Positions 11,374-24,200 of a stretch of DNA of 64,000 bases are shown piece by piece. Source of the stretch: Adineta vaga (taxonomy: Eukaryota; Rotifera); contig CP075494.1 in the NCBI GenBank assembly GCA_021613535.1, positions 434,001-498,000 on the forward strand, given 5' to 3'. A program made the position numbers and the translations under genes. The first letter of the stretch is position 1. Each line of letters begins with the position of its first letter. The notes below the pieces were generated by a model. That model worked only from the letters and a program-made list of their open reading frames with translations, did not search any database and was not told the origin of the DNA.

Positions 11374-11774
11374 GATTTATTTCTTCCTCTCATAAATCGC
11401 ATCGATATGATATAAAACACATGCTTATATACTCATCCATCAATAGAAAGAAAGGAAAGGTTATACCAAAGTACAGCAAAATGTATTGAAATGAGGACAA
11501 ACAGCATGCGTACAGCGCATGTAAGCGAGAGAGTCACACCTATAGCCTGACAATTTCTGGAGCAGTTACAGGTTTATTTTTATTCAAAATTTAATTTTAA
11601 ATAGAAAAGACCATACACTCAACGTGATGGGGGGCAAAGGTAAATCATATGTAAAGGTCTTTGAGAAAATGTTATAGATAAGAGAACATTGAGAAAAAAG
11701 AAATTGATATCATCATAAAACATATATTTCTATTTCTTTATTCTTTCATTCGACTACTACAACACAAGAATACA

Positions 11775-12848
11775 ATGTCTCCGAATCCATCCGATGAAAA
11801 TATTGTACCAACTGTTACAGATTTATCTTATATAAATATAATTAAATCACCTATTTCAATTCCAAATAGTTCATATACTTCTAATATATTAGATATTCTA
11901 TTCGCTAAAATAATTTCTTTTATCAAATCTTTTTTTCATGTTTTTTTTCAACGTAAATTCATTGTTCATCGTTTAATGGGTCTATTATATTTAATTGAAT
12001 ATGCATTATCATTTTATTTATATTTCAAAAATTATAATTCATTTAAATCATCAATACTTATTTGGTCATTACCATTAACTGGTTTAATTCAATCAATAAT
12101 AGCCATGTATACATTTACATTTTTGTCACGTACTAAAGTTGATGGTGGCTATTTTTCTGATCGTGGTACATTATCATATCCATTTATTGTTGAAAATTCA
12201 TATTTTGCTCTTATTTTATTATTTCAATGGTTATATTATTCAAATCAATTTTATTCATTTTTTGATTCATCAATTATAATTGATAATATATTTGTATTTT
12301 TACCGTATATACTAAGACAATTATGGCCAAAAACACATTTTCGAGATTCCTTATATAATTCAGATAAAACCAGAACAAAAGAAAATAAAAAATTTTTTTT
12401 TATTGTTACTCATATAACAAAATTATTTTATTTATGGGCAAAACATTATATTGGTTTCTTTTTAAATTATATTCGATTTTTGAATCGTACAAATGACGAA
12501 GAAATTTATCATATTTATTTATTACTTCTATTTAGTGCATTTGCAACTACAATATCTATGTTTCTTCATACATTAAAATTTAAAGGTTATATGGGACCAA
12601 AATTATCATTTATGATTTATATGTCTTCATATGTAGCGACATTTTATTCATTTATACAAATACGAAATATATTTTTAATTAATATAGATTTAACAATATT
12701 TGTATTCATTGGATTATTATTTAATTTTACAAAATATCAACATATTTATCAAATATTCATAATGATTTTATTTAATATACATAAATATGATATATTATCA
12801 AATAATATTACAAAATATCTTTTCTTATCAACATCAAATCATTCTTAA
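11775..12848 (+). CDS. Multipass membrane protein, unknown family
   Basis: Single-exon frame of 357 codons beginning at an ATG after a pyrimidine-rich leader. After about 60 hydrophilic residues there are roughly seven to eight hydrophobic segments rich in Phe, Leu, Ile and Tyr (for example ILIWSLPLTGLIQSIIAM, SYFALILLFQWLYY, IYHIYLLLLFSAFATTI and, near the C terminus, IDLTIFVFIGLLFNF). It is therefore an integral membrane protein. No transporter or receptor signature was seen. Codon use is strongly AT-biased like its surroundings. Downstream to 13370 there is AT-rich sequence with a (TA)n run near 13115 and no gene. Confidence 0.7.
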   Translation: MSPNPSDENIVPTVTDLSYINIIKSPISIPNSSYTSNILDILFAKIISFIKSFFHVFFQRKFIVHRLMGLLYLIEYALSFYLYFKNYNSFKSSILIWSLPLTGLIQSIIAMYTFTFLSRTKVDGGYFSDRGTLSYPFIVENSYFALILLFQWLYYSNQFYSFFDSSIIIDNIFVFLPYILRQLWPKTHFRDSLYNSDKTRTKENKKFFFIVTHITKLFYLWAKHYIGFFLNYIRFLNRTNDEEIYHIYLLLLFSAFATTISMFLHTLKFKGYMGPKLSFMIYMSSYVATFYSFIQIRNIFLINIDLTIFVFIGLLFNFTKYQHIYQIFIMILFNIHKYDILSNNITKYLFLSTSNHS

Positions 12849-13370
12849 TGATAAAACAACTAATTTCACTATATCTAAACTAAAAAACAAAAAATCCTTC
12901 AAAATTTATCTTGTTTTAAATAATTTAAGAAATAAAAATATTCTTTTTCTTTTGAATAGATTATCATCAGAGTTATATAGATTATTCTTTATTACGTTCA
13001 AACAATCAATATATCAACAAATGAACAATATTCACTTGTCATATACGATTGGATATAAAATATTAACATTCCATTTTCTTGATTTATTTAGTCTCTACGT
13101 CATCTTTTCTTTATTATATATATATATATAAACATAAATATTTCATATTGCTTAGATTTTTATCACAGAAAATAAAATGTCAAATATTCCTGCGTTATAG
13201 TTGATTATAAGGAAAAGAAAGTTTTCTGCTGATATGCAGATATTTTATCGATATTTCCTTATGATTCTCATATTTTGGTCAAATCTTTTATATTTAAATG
13301 GTAAATTTTATCTATATGATAATTGAATTGTCTGGATTATCCACGAAATGTTGATGTAAAAATTGGAGAT

Positions 13371-13456
13371 GAGGGTGTGGGTGGGTGTGGGTAGGTGTGG
13401 GTGAGGGTATGGGTGTGGTGTAGATGAGAGTGAAGAAGATATACCCACGCCCTCAA
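13371..13456. repeat. TLH 5, loop group A reversed
   Basis: Long left arm of about nine TGTGGG-like steps, then GTAGATGAGAGTGAAGAAGA, then ATACCCACGCCCTCAA. The loop is the reverse complement of the loops at 58402 and 60053. Confidence 0.9.
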
Positions 13457-13471
13457 ATTATTGAGTATAGT

Positions 13472-13497
13472 CTTGAGGGTGTGGGTGTGGGTGTGAA
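13472..13497. repeat. TLH 6 (left half only)
   Basis: CTTGAGGGTGTGGGTGTGGG followed by TGTGAAAG, with no C-rich partner. It lies 16 bp after TLH 5 in the same orientation. Confidence 0.7.
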
Positions 13498-13954
13498 AGT
13501 AAGAATAAAAATATTCTATTTTGATTTGAAAATTACACGTTTCTACACTGTAAAAAAGCGGAGAATAACCAACAATAAAAGCGTTTATGATGGTCTCGTA
13601 AACGTAGAAAAAGATTTATGAGTTTTCAACGTCTAAAGAACTTCGTTTTTATTGTACTTGACGAAGATATAAATCCTTTCTGGATTTATGAAGCACTTCA
13701 AGAAATAGAAAAAGGTTTAATATACGTTACAAATCGTCTAATCTTTATTTTTTCCTACCTATACTATGTTGTTGGATGATGGTAAATTTAGTTTTAATCA
13801 ATGAGAAAATATTTTTATATCATACTGTAACTTTTAAGTAGTAAGTTTTAGTGATATAACCTTATTAGAAATATAGCGTTAGATTAATTCAGTCATACTT
13901 CGAAAGTAAATTGATTCAAACAATGATACTTTTCAAGATAATATATAGACCGCG

Positions 13955-13996
13955 CGGTTCCTAATAGGGATTTCGCAAATAAAAATACCGTAAAAG
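13955..13996. repeat. Dispersed repeat copy (CGCGGTT...ATACCGTA)
   Basis: CGCGGTTCCTAATAGGGATT, TTCGCAAATA and ATACCGTA in this order. A similar string (CGCGGTTTGTAATAGAAATT, TTCGCGAAATA, ATACCGTA) occurs at about 53257-53295. Two diverged copies of an unnamed short repeat. Confidence 0.45.
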
Positions 13997-14099
13997 ATGT
14001 AGATTCTATGATATCATAACTGTAATTGGTATCATATCGTGTTTTTTCGAAATGATGTTGCGAAGTACTGTTATCATTCTTTGTAGAATTAATATTTCA

Positions 14100-17000
14100 A
14101 TGACCGACATATCTTTATCAACATTACCCAATGAATTGTTGTATCATATTTTGAATTATCTTGATGCTCGTTTTATTATTTTAAAGTTACGCCGTGTATC
14201 AAAACAGTTCTACAATATTACCGACAAATATGTTCGATATATGCTCGATGTTAATTCAATGTCACCATCGAATTTGAAAATAATTTCACGGATTATCCCA
14301 GCAGAAAACATAACTTCACTCAAATTTCATGACAGAGAGAGTCAGCGAAGTCAAATTGAATTATTTTTCTCAATTTTCAACATCGATCAATTCGTTCGTT
14401 TACAATCGATTACATTGGGTAAATTTTTTTATTCAAAAGATTATCAACATTTGGATAAATTACCCGTTACCAATATCATCTCACTTCATATCAATTCCGG
14501 TGCCAGATATGATACCCAAGCATTACCTTTTATTTCAAAAGTTTTGACTCAATCAACTCTTAGTCAAGTGGATTTAATCAAATCTGATTATACTATTAAA
14601 AGAATATCCTGGCCAAAATCAAACAGTATCCAACATCTCACTATTCAATCGTGTTCATTCTGTGAATACAATCTTATTCTACAATGTTTACCTTTCTTAC
14701 AAACAATGGTAATGGCAGAATTCAGGCTGGATCAATCTGCAGCTTCAATACAATATCGACAGTTAATATCATTGACAATTGGTGAGAGTGCTTTATCAAT
14801 GGTGGATTTTGAATCACTTCTTTCGTTAACGCCATCGTTGATCAGACTCAAACTAAGATCTTATCGAACGGCTTTGGATTCAATTGTAAATGGATCTGAT
14901 TGGATAGATTTAATTCAAAGAAAATTATCCAATCTTAAAATATTTCAATTTTTCTTTTCTTATTCTTTAAAACAAAGAAACGAGACAAAAGATCTCGATT
15001 TGTTGATAGAACAATTTCGAACTCCATTCTGGTTGCATGAAAAACAATGGATTATTACATGTGACTATTTTCTAAAGGAAAATCTCGTCAATTTCTATAC
15101 AACACCTAAATGTACTATGAATTTCGAAGAGAAAGTACAATCCATTAGAACATGGCAAGTTCCTTCGACTGTACTAAGATTCCATTCAATCATTGATCTG
15201 CTATTGATTGCGAACGACGGTACAGAATTACAAACATCGACGAAATTGAATCTAAACGATGCAAATATTCAAGTGCACGATACAAAGTATCTGGCTGATG
15301 CATTACAAAAGAATACAGTATTTAACAAATCTCTTTATGATAAATAAAAAACTCAGTTCCTTATGTAGATAATCAAATATATTCAATTAGAAAACAATGT
15401 CATCGGAGAAGAAGGGGCACGATACATTGCTGAACTCTTACGAAATAATACAGTAATAAGAATATTTTGATATTTTTCATTTTAAATTCATTTTGAAGAC
15501 ATTGATATCGATTCATTTGGAAGGAAATCGAATTGGAAGCAAAGGAGCTCAGTACTTGGCCGATGGATTACAAAACAATACAGTAAAATTTAGAAAAGAA
15601 ACATTTGACGCTTTTTTGTTTTTCATTAAACAGGTTATTCAGAGTATTTATCTCGGAAAGAATAATATTGGTGATGTTGGCGCATTGCATATAGCTGAAG
15701 GGATCAAGTATATGAAGACACTAGATTTAAGTTACAATCAAATTGGAACTCACGAAGTAAAATATCTGAGTGATGCTTTACAAAACAATCAAGTAAATGG
15801 AATTCGTCATCTTTTTCTACGGGAAAATAAACTTGGTGATCAGGGTGTACGAAGTTTAGTTGAAGGATTAAGAAATAATATGGTAATTTCCTATTCGAAA
15901 TCAAAATATTTCATTTTTTTTCTCTACAAGAAGACACTCATAACACTTCAACTTAGCGACAATCAAATTGGAGTGAAAGGAGCTCAATATCTAAGTGATT
16001 TCTTACGAACTAATATAGAAAGTTTCCATCATTTGTGGTATAGAAATGAATTCAATAACAGAGTTCTTTTCTAGACGATTTCTCATCTTCATCTTGATAA
16101 TAACGATGTTCGAGAAGAAGGAATGCGGTACCTATCGGAAGGTCTAATGAAAAATACAGTATGTTCTCTGATTGACACTACTTCATCAATTTCATTTTGG
16201 AAAATTATAAACACTCACTTCATACTTACTTTAAGTGGAAACAAGATTGGAATTACAGGTGCACAATATTTAATTGATTTGCTGGGAAATAAAAAGGTAA
16301 TGATTCAAGAATTTTTCTTTCGCAAAAATTTGATCGAATGTTTGATGAAATAGAAGCTAATCAAACTTGATCTTAGAGATAATAATCTCGGAGATCTAGG
16401 TGCATTACATGTCAGTGAAGTTCTTCAAGATAATCAGGTAATACAACATTTTGATTGATCTCTCTTCGATTTATCTAATTTCTATAGATATTAAAATCAC
16501 TCAATTTAAGTTCAAATGGAATCAGTGCGACAATTGCTGAACAAATCTATGCATTATTCGAAAAGAATCATGTAATTCTAATATTTATACGATATATCTT
16601 TACATTTTATGTCTACATAGAAACTTACCTGTCTCGATCTAACAGATAATGATGAATGTGATGCTGCTGCTATGAATGCAAATTTTCAAATAGGAAACAA
16701 CAAGGTACTTTACATAGAATTTCTCGAGAAATGTAACTAAATTTTTAAACGTAGAAAATCGTCAATTTAAATCTTCAATCAAAAAATATCGGAGATAAAG
16801 GAGCCAAGTATATTGCTGATGCTTTGAGAAACAATATTGTTCGTGCCATTGATGAGTTTTGTTTTGTATCTATAATGTTAGTTTTAATATAGACACTTCA
16901 AGATCTCGATTTCAAATCAAACAAGATTGGAGAAAAGGGAGCACAAGAACTCTCTTTTGTATTGCGCAACAATAGAGTTTGTTTTTGAATCTATCTTATA

Positions 17001-19546
17001 GTATATCATTTAGCTTTTTCACATAGACTTTGACCAAATTGTATCTGAGTGGTAATGGAAATGTATACTGTAATGTTCTTGAGATGATTTTTCTTCGAGT
17101 CAAAGAACTGAAGGTTAATAAAATTGTTCTTTTTGTATCTGACATATTTTAAAAATGATATCATTGGATAGACTCAAAAATTTATATCATCCAAACAAGA
17201 AAACATTCGTGATTTTGGAGTTCAATATTTGGTCAATGTACTAAATAATAGTCAAGTAATGTTTTAGTCATTTGATCTCATAATTTATTTGAATATTATT
17301 GTAGATTATTAAAGAAATTTCTCTTATCAATGATGGAATAACAGATCAAGGTTTGCAATTGATCACTGATTGGTTAAAAACTAATAAAGTAAATATCAAT
17401 CGATACTTTTACATTTATTTATCTTAATTTTATTTAGTCTCTTCAAAAAATAAATTTAAATGGAAATTACATAAGTGACATAGGAGCAGAATATATAGCT
17501 GATATCCTAAAGAAGAACACAGTAAACATTCTTTTTCATTTCTGTTTTATCGATTAATTTACTTATCATTGATAGACTTTGAAGGTGATAGATTTAGGAC
17601 GGAATAAAATTGAAGATAAGTGTATCGAAAGTCTTGCTGATGCAATGGAAACAAATACAGTATAATTACTTCTTTCTCGTTTTAGTGACTGTCATTTTTA
17701 TTTTCAAGACACTCACAAATCTCAGTCTAGATGGTAATCCAAGTGTTCTATGTGAAGCATTAGAGAAGACTGTGTCTATTCGACATGATAAAGTATAATG
17801 ATAGTCTTTTGTGATCATCTTTTTGTATTTTATTTTATAGAGTTTGGAAATATTCAAGACAGTATCGAAAAATATGGGATATAAAGGAGTCAAATTTATT
17901 AGCTATGGACTACGAGATCATAAGGTAGATCTAACATTTTATTCACTTTTTAATCTATACTCATATGATTATACAGAATCTAACTGAATTATATTTCAAT
18001 GATTGGAAAATTGGAAAACAAGGAATAGAATATATTTCTTCTATTCTAAAAAATAATAAGGTTAAGATTCATCACTTATATTTTAATGAATCTCTTTTGT
18101 TTTTTGTAATATTGAAAACTAGATATTAACTAAACTTAGTCTCGGTAACAATCAGATAGGATGCCAAGGTGCACAATACTTAGCTGAAGTTTTACAACAT
18201 CATCCGGTATGTTTCAGCAACGAATCTACTGTTATTATTTTTTTCGCACGGATATAGACCCTGATTACCCTCGAGCTTCGAAATAATCAAATCAAGGATG
18301 AAGGCACTAAATATTTGGCTGACGCACTGGAATTTAATAGAGTAAGTATTTGTGCTTAATGTTTCTACATATTCATTTGTTTCCTATAGGTGCTTACTCA
18401 ATTAGATTTACAGGAGAATCAAATAAAGAACCAAGGAGCTCAATACTTGGCTCATATCTTAAAAATGAATCGAGTAATTATGAATTATTAGATTTCACTT
18501 TGTTACATTTCAGAATCTTATAGACACTTACTGTAGTATATCTCCAGAAGAATGAGATTGGAGATCAAGGAGCACAGTATTTCCTTGATGCATTGGAAAT
18601 GAATACGGTTTAGTTTGACTTATTATTTGTTTTGTATAATGATGAATTAACATGTCATTTAGACTCTTGAATATCTTGAGCTGCGAAATAATAAGAGTCC
18701 TGTTTGCAACGCTATACCGATTATCCATGAAAGTCTGTTTTGGAAAGTAATTCGTTGATATTATCTGTTATCTTTAGTTATTAATGATTCGTTTCTAGTT
18801 GCAACCCTACTTATCTCTTGATCAGTATAGAATCGGAGACCGTTTAATTAAATATATATAATTTCTTATACCAACATCGAACGTAATCATATATGTCTGT
18901 TGTCTGATATGAAATATATTTGTCGTAACTTTCTTCAGAAAATACAACATGTCAATCTCACTTCAAATAATATAAGCGACATTGGTGCTCAGTACTTAGC
19001 TACAACAATAAAAGAATCAACGGTCATTATTTTGTTTATTTGAATTTCTACAGCTGCGACCATCATTCTAGACAATTATCAGCATGGATCTTCGATCGAA
19101 TGATATTGGAGACGAAGGAGCTTCTTATCTTGTTGATGCATTAAAATATAATCAAGTAACATCAAGTCTAGCCAAATCTCAGAAATATGTTAAAAATTAG
19201 AGTGGTAAATTATAGTCATTGGTTTTTCTTAATGATATTCAACAATTTCATTTAGACACCAATACAGTTCGATTTTAATAGTAAGGGAATTGAAAGAAAG
19301 ATAGCGCGGACTAGAGAATATATATTTTGTTTTTTTACAGATACAATTAAACTTCTATGTCCACGAGGACATCGTCTCAAATTGTGTGATTCTAAACAAC
19401 GTAAAGGGGATAATATTTATCCGTATCCAACAGATGAATTTGGATGTAATAAATGCTTTAAAGGGTCTTGGAGCTCCTCATGGCATTGCTCTTGTACTTC
19501 AGAAGGATTTGACATATGTGAAACATGTGCGAATCGACAGAACTAA
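14100..19546 (+). pseudogene. F-box + about 30 ribonuclease-inhibitor-type LRRs + C-terminal Cys/His domain, with defects
   Basis: Exon 1 (14100 to about 15319) encodes an F-box (TLPNELLYHILNYL), a long linker and a first LRR. About 29 further LRRs follow, nearly all as separate 84-nt, phase-0 exons (28 residues, pattern TLxxLxLxxNxIGxxGAxYLADALxxNT) split by introns of about 50-70 bp; repeats 3-5 are fused in one exon (15634-15882). The last exon (19341-19546) encodes a Cys/His cluster (CPRGHRLKLC, CNKC, WHCSC, CETC), probably zinc-binding. F-box proteins act as substrate receptors of SCF ubiquitin ligases; the LRRs would bind the target. Defects: donor GA instead of GT at 16018, no AG before the exon at 16213, and an in-frame TAA at 18859-18861. 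Because each exon is 84 nt and phase 0, skipping could bypass these. The ATG at 14052 is an alternative start. Confidence 0.75.
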
Positions 19547-19620
19547 ATATCTTAACCATTGAAATATTGAAAACAAACGAACTAATAAATCACTAAACAA
19601 TTATTTTCAATGTTATATTT

Positions 19621-19680
19621 TCTTGAGAGTGTGGGTTCGAGAGTGGGTGTATCTTATTCACTCATACCCATACACCCGTA
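19621..19680. repeat. TLH 7
   Basis: CTTGAGAGTGTGGG, GAGTGGGTGTATCTTATTCA, CTCATACCCATACACCCG. It starts 74 bp after the F-box/LRR gene stop. The loop is a shortened relative of group A. Confidence 0.8.
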
Positions 19681-19862
19681 TCCTTTTATTGTTTCAGAAT
19701 AATTCTCAAGAAATTTCCAAGAAAAAGTCATACTGTTGACAATCTTGAATTACTTTCAAGCACTTATACTTTTTAAAATATCTTTATTATTGTTTTATCG
19801 TTATAATAGTAACGTGTAGAGACGAAACACGACCACGAACAGTTCGTATTTAGTTACTCAAA

Positions 19863-20021
19863 ATGAATGTTGAATCGTTATCTAATGAATTATTAATCGA
19901 ATGTTTCGAATACTTAACAACTAGCGCACTCGAGGATGTGGGTGTTGAAAGAGAAGACACACTCACCCACACCCTCAAGATGGTATATAGATTATGCGAA
20001 GAGATGATGCACCACAAATGA
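19863..20021 (+). pseudogene. F-box stub cut by a hairpin repeat
   Basis: ATG at 19863 opens a typical F-box start (MNVESLSNELLIECFEYL). After only 23 residues the frame enters the hairpin at 19931-19979 and ends at 20021. The rest of the F-box and any LRR part are absent. The leader contains a 5' region comparable with other F-box genes here. It reads as a gene truncated exactly at the repeat. Confidence 0.65.
19931..19979. repeat. TLH 8, inside F-box stub
   Basis: CGAGGATGTGGGTGTTG, loop AAAGAGAAGACACA, right arm CTCACCCACACCCTCAAG. It interrupts an F-box reading frame. Confidence 0.85.
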
Positions 20022-20211
20022 TCAATTTTTTGATACAGTAATTTATTTTCTATATTCTTTCGTTTATCAATAAATATAAATCATTGCTTCAAAGTAACAG
20101 AACACTTATTATCTACTTCTATGTATAAGTGAAGCATTGAGAAAAGGTAAAAAAATATTATAAGTACACGTGTTTCGTCATTTTTGTCTTTGTTTTCTTT
20201 CAGAAATATCG

Positions 20212-21117
20212 ATGTTGGATGTGTCTAATAGTATTACTCTATTGACAAACTTTTTCATTCATCTACGTCTGAAATTTAGTTTATTTCTCGCACCTATTTA
20301 TCTCTATGGTATTATCATAGGAAATGGAAATATTTTTACATGGGAATTCTGGATTGAATTTAATATTCTTCATATTTTTTTATATGGTGGTGTGTATGCA
20401 TTAAATGATTATTACGATCGAAATGAACAAGGACCGATTGGTGGTCTGAAAAATCCTCCTCCGGTTAAAGGTGATTCACTTTTCTATTTAGCTTGGTTAT
20501 GGAAATTGATTGGATTATCTTTAGCAATCATTTATTCAACGTCTGTACAATTTATTATCGTTTGTTTTCTTGATATTCTTATGTCAGTTGCTTATTCACA
20601 TCCGAAAATTCGTCTGAAAGGTAGTCCACTTGGAAGTATTCTATTAGTCATCTTCTTTCAAGGTTTTCTTACTTATTATTTGGGAATAATTCTCAACAAT
20701 AGTCAACTTAACGGAATATCATTCATTAAATTCTGGTTAGGAGCATTTGTTATCATTTTTCTGATACTTGGCACTTATCCTTTAACTCAAATCTATCAAA
20801 TTGAACAAGATAAATGTCAAGGCGATTCTACAATCGCCATTGTCTTAGGTATTGAAAAGACTTTTCAATTTTCATCTTTATGTCTATTGATCAGTGGTAC
20901 GTTGAATAGTTTATTAATTGGATATTATTATCATTGGTGGGAAAGTGTCATTATTCTCATTGGTTCTTTTTTATTTCAATATAATCTTCGAAAATGGAGA
21001 AATATTTTCTCACAACAAACAGTTTATGAAAATTTCCAGATTTTACATCGATTATTTTCTATTCAAACTATTTTCCCATTTGTCTTTTGTCTTGGGCATT
21101 TATTACATATTCTATAA
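20212..21117 (+). CDS. UbiA-type prenyltransferase, membrane protein
   Basis: A 301-residue frame from ATG 20212; the frame opens a little earlier but a CAG acceptor-like site precedes this ATG, suggesting a 5'UTR intron. Eight or more hydrophobic segments. The first Asp-rich loop reads NDYYDRNEQGPIGG (UbiA motif NDxxDxxxD with Glu in the last place) at about residue 65. A second Asp pair appears in YQIEQDKCQGDSTIA at about residue 200. UbiA enzymes transfer prenyl chains to aromatic or other acceptors in membranes. The divergence from the usual animal members (UBIAD1, COQ2) suggests a non-metazoan type, possibly transferred. The substrate is unknown. Confidence 0.7.
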   Translation: MLDVSNSITLLTNFFIHLRLKFSLFLAPIYLYGIIIGNGNIFTWEFWIEFNILHIFLYGGVYALNDYYDRNEQGPIGGLKNPPPVKGDSLFYLAWLWKLIGLSLAIIYSTSVQFIIVCFLDILMSVAYSHPKIRLKGSPLGSILLVIFFQGFLTYYLGIILNNSQLNGISFIKFWLGAFVIIFLILGTYPLTQIYQIEQDKCQGDSTIAIVLGIEKTFQFSSLCLLISGTLNSLLIGYYYHWWESVIILIGSFLFQYNLRKWRNIFSQQTVYENFQILHRLFSIQTIFPFVFCLGHLLHIL

Positions 21118-21140
21118 GATACCTTTTAATAAGAGGGCTA

Positions 21141-21203
21141 GGGGAGGGTGGGTGTGGGTGTAATTTAAACTGAAGAAGAACGTCCACCCTCATCCACACC
21201 CTT
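21141..21203. repeat. TLH 9
   Basis: GGGGAGGGTGGGTGTGGGTG, loop TAATTTAAACTGAAGAAGAACG, right arm TCCACCCTCATCCACACCC. It lies between the convergent ends of the UbiA gene (24 bp after its stop) and the PARG-PBZ gene (94 bp beyond its stop). Confidence 0.9.
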
Positions 21204-21296
21204 CGAATTTTTATTGATAAAAAGACAAATTTCAAATATTAAAAAAAAATCATTAAATTAGTTCAAAATATCGAAGGAATTTTCTTGTTAAATGAT

Positions 21297-24200
21297 TTAA
21301 GTCGGATGAGAATACTTTGCCGTATGTTCTGGATTTTTTGTTGATCGACATTCAGCTCCATATCTACATGGAATTAGACGACGTTTTGCTACACCTGTAC
21401 TACTTGATGTTTTATTTTCTAAAATCAAATTGAAATAGAAATATTTGAATTATAGAAAATCTTTTTGTTTTACTTTTAAATGGAGAAATTTCTTCATTAT
21501 GAAAATATTTTATTCGATGTTCGGTAGTATTATTTCTACAGATCTCTTGATCACGACATGGATAGAGATAATCAGGTTTTCCTGTATGTCGATATTGAGC
21601 ACGATGAACTGGATCAGTAAGTTTCGAACAATGATTATCATTTGAACATTTAGGAACATTATGTTGTTCATGAATAAGATTAGGTTCATTATCCTGATTT
21701 CGACATAATTCATTAAAACGACATGGATGGGAATACTTGTTAGTATGATCTCGTTGATTTAATTGTAAACAATAGATAGAATCTTGACAAGGAGGTAATT
21801 TAACAGAAGCGGCCGATGTTGGATTTGGTTTTTTCGTAATAGATGATGATGGATTATATGCCCTGTTTTCAGGATGTGAATCGTATGTTGTGCGTTTTGG
21901 AGCCGATGTGTGAGCATCATCGGAAACTTGTCTTGGTGAAATATTTCTTTTCGGCGGACCAAATAGTGCAATTCTAATGCGTTGAAAAAAAGATGGCTTC
22001 GGTACATATGATGGATGTTCAACAGGAGCTCTTGGTGGCGGTTTAGAATGTTCAGAAGTTTCTTTACTTGTTCCAGATGCTCCAGCATGATAGCCAATAA
22101 TGGTAGGCATATAATCAAACGGTTCTCGAGTCTGTTTTATTAATTTAGATGTATCAACTGTATAATCTCTATCGAATGTTGGATGTAATTCAGGTATTTC
22201 TTCGTGACGAATAATTAAATTACGTATTGGAACATCTTCAAGTCCACCACTAACGTGAATATAATCTAATCTTGATAAATCTAATTCTGATTTATCAAAT
22301 TGATAAGAAATCTGCTCATGATTATAAATACCATTTGGACCAGCATGTGATAAAGTGACTTGATTATCTTTATAAGTAATTTTCAAACAAAAAGTAAAGA
22401 AATCATCTGTATTACAACCACGATAGAAAACATTTGATTTGGCTTTAAATTGAGCTTTATGCGTATTATTGTAATGTTGAGCAGGATGATCATCATTTAA
22501 ATATGAATATGTTTCATGATAATCGTCAGTCGCTTGAGATGGTTTTTCTGCAACATAACAATTGAGATATCGTAATTTATTTTGATCTTTATCATTTGTT
22601 TGAATTTTTTCATTGGCTAATGTTAACATCATATCACCATTCATTGCTTGCCAATATATATAAGTATATTCAAGATGATTGCCTTTATGAGACTTATCAA
22701 GAGAATATAATTTGTATGATTGAGAAATTGTAATTGGTATAACGATTTGATCATCAAATTTTGTTCCGGCAATAGTTATAACAATACCACGAGAGATTTG
22801 CGGTGCTGCCATTCTTTGTTTAATTTTTGCGAGGTTTTGTTCAAGTATATATTGTCGGTATGGTATACGAGATGCATCTAATTTAACAAGTGAACCTGGT
22901 ACGATTAAACTAAGATCAATTGTATGGTCAGTTAATATCAATGAATCACGAAAAACTGCTCGAGCAGATTTTCGAGCTTCATCACTCAATGATTGATATA
23001 AATTTTTTGGCATATAAACATTCTCAATGTAATCTAAAGGAATTAATTGAGGTAAATGACTTTCGAATACATCATGCGAATCTCGATCGAGACTGGTCCA
23101 TTGTTGAATAATAGTATTTAGATTGATGTCCATCGATTTCTGATTTTTACCATAAAAAGCAATAAGTTCCGTAGCTGCAGCGTATTCATAACGAGGAACG
23201 GAACAATGTAATTTAGCATTATGAAAATCTTCAATGCGTTTATCCTCGCTACCTGGATCTGTCCACCATGAACGTAGTTTATAAACTCTTGCACTAGGAA
23301 AACCAGTGCCAGCTTGAAAAGTAAAATTTGCATCTGGATGAAACATAATTTCTTGCTTGAACGTAATAACAATATCACCATAATAAGTACCAGTATGTGG
23401 TCCTAATATACTAAAAATATGTTGATCTGTTCCTAATTTTGTATCAACATCATATCCTATTCCCATTGGTTTAGATGTTAATTTAATCGATGCTTCAGCT
23501 ATTTTAACTGTCCATTCATGTATCACTTGAATACTTCTGTCATCAAGTGGTGGTTTTAGTTTTCTTTCGATAGTATTAATATTATCGTTATGATCAGCAT
23601 CCGTAGAAGTTATTCCATAAGTTCCTGCTTTTGCAAATTCTGCGTGAACTAACAGTTTAATCAATTCATGAACATTATGTTTTACTTCAGAACTGTTATG
23701 TTCGAGAAGTATTCGACGTATTCGACTATGTTGCAATACAGCTTTAGCAACATGTTTGGGATTTTTTAGTAATTCCATAAATCGACGACTCATGACATGT
23801 CCAAGTACAAGAATTGATTCAAAAATAAGTGGACTACAACGATGTACGGGTTGTAATGCTCGTATCCAATCGAGTATTTCTCGAGGAATCGAAGCTTTTT
23901 TCCATCCGTTTGCGTCCGTATATGCTTTAAGATTTCGTATTATTTCTCCTTGATTATGTGTAAAATTGATCGATGCATTGAAATTTCTCGATGGTGCAAA
24001 GCTTAAATGATCATAATTTTGTCCATGTCGAAACTTTCGTAGATGTTCATCTTTAAGTCGATCATGACATTTGAAACCTGGATGTTTACAAAACAGACGA
24101 ACATCTCGAATTTTGGAATGACTGAAAGATTCCAAATGTTCTTCATCAGTAAGCTTCGTACATTTATCTTCTTGAGAGCAAAGATGACGAGCAATATGAA

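Larger units (their letters stand above)
9296..11774. other. Long AT-rich intergenic stretch
   Basis: Apart from two hairpin repeats no supported gene was found. A short frame near 9964-10164 has an AG acceptor-like site at 10012 but would need a 29 bp intron. A minus-strand frame at 10852-11160 is Phe/Ile/Tyr-rich low complexity. Confidence 0.4.

Noticed and set aside
12787-13131. 114-residue ORF overlapping the membrane protein end
   Set aside because: AT-rich out-of-frame continuation into 3' untranslated sequence with no features.
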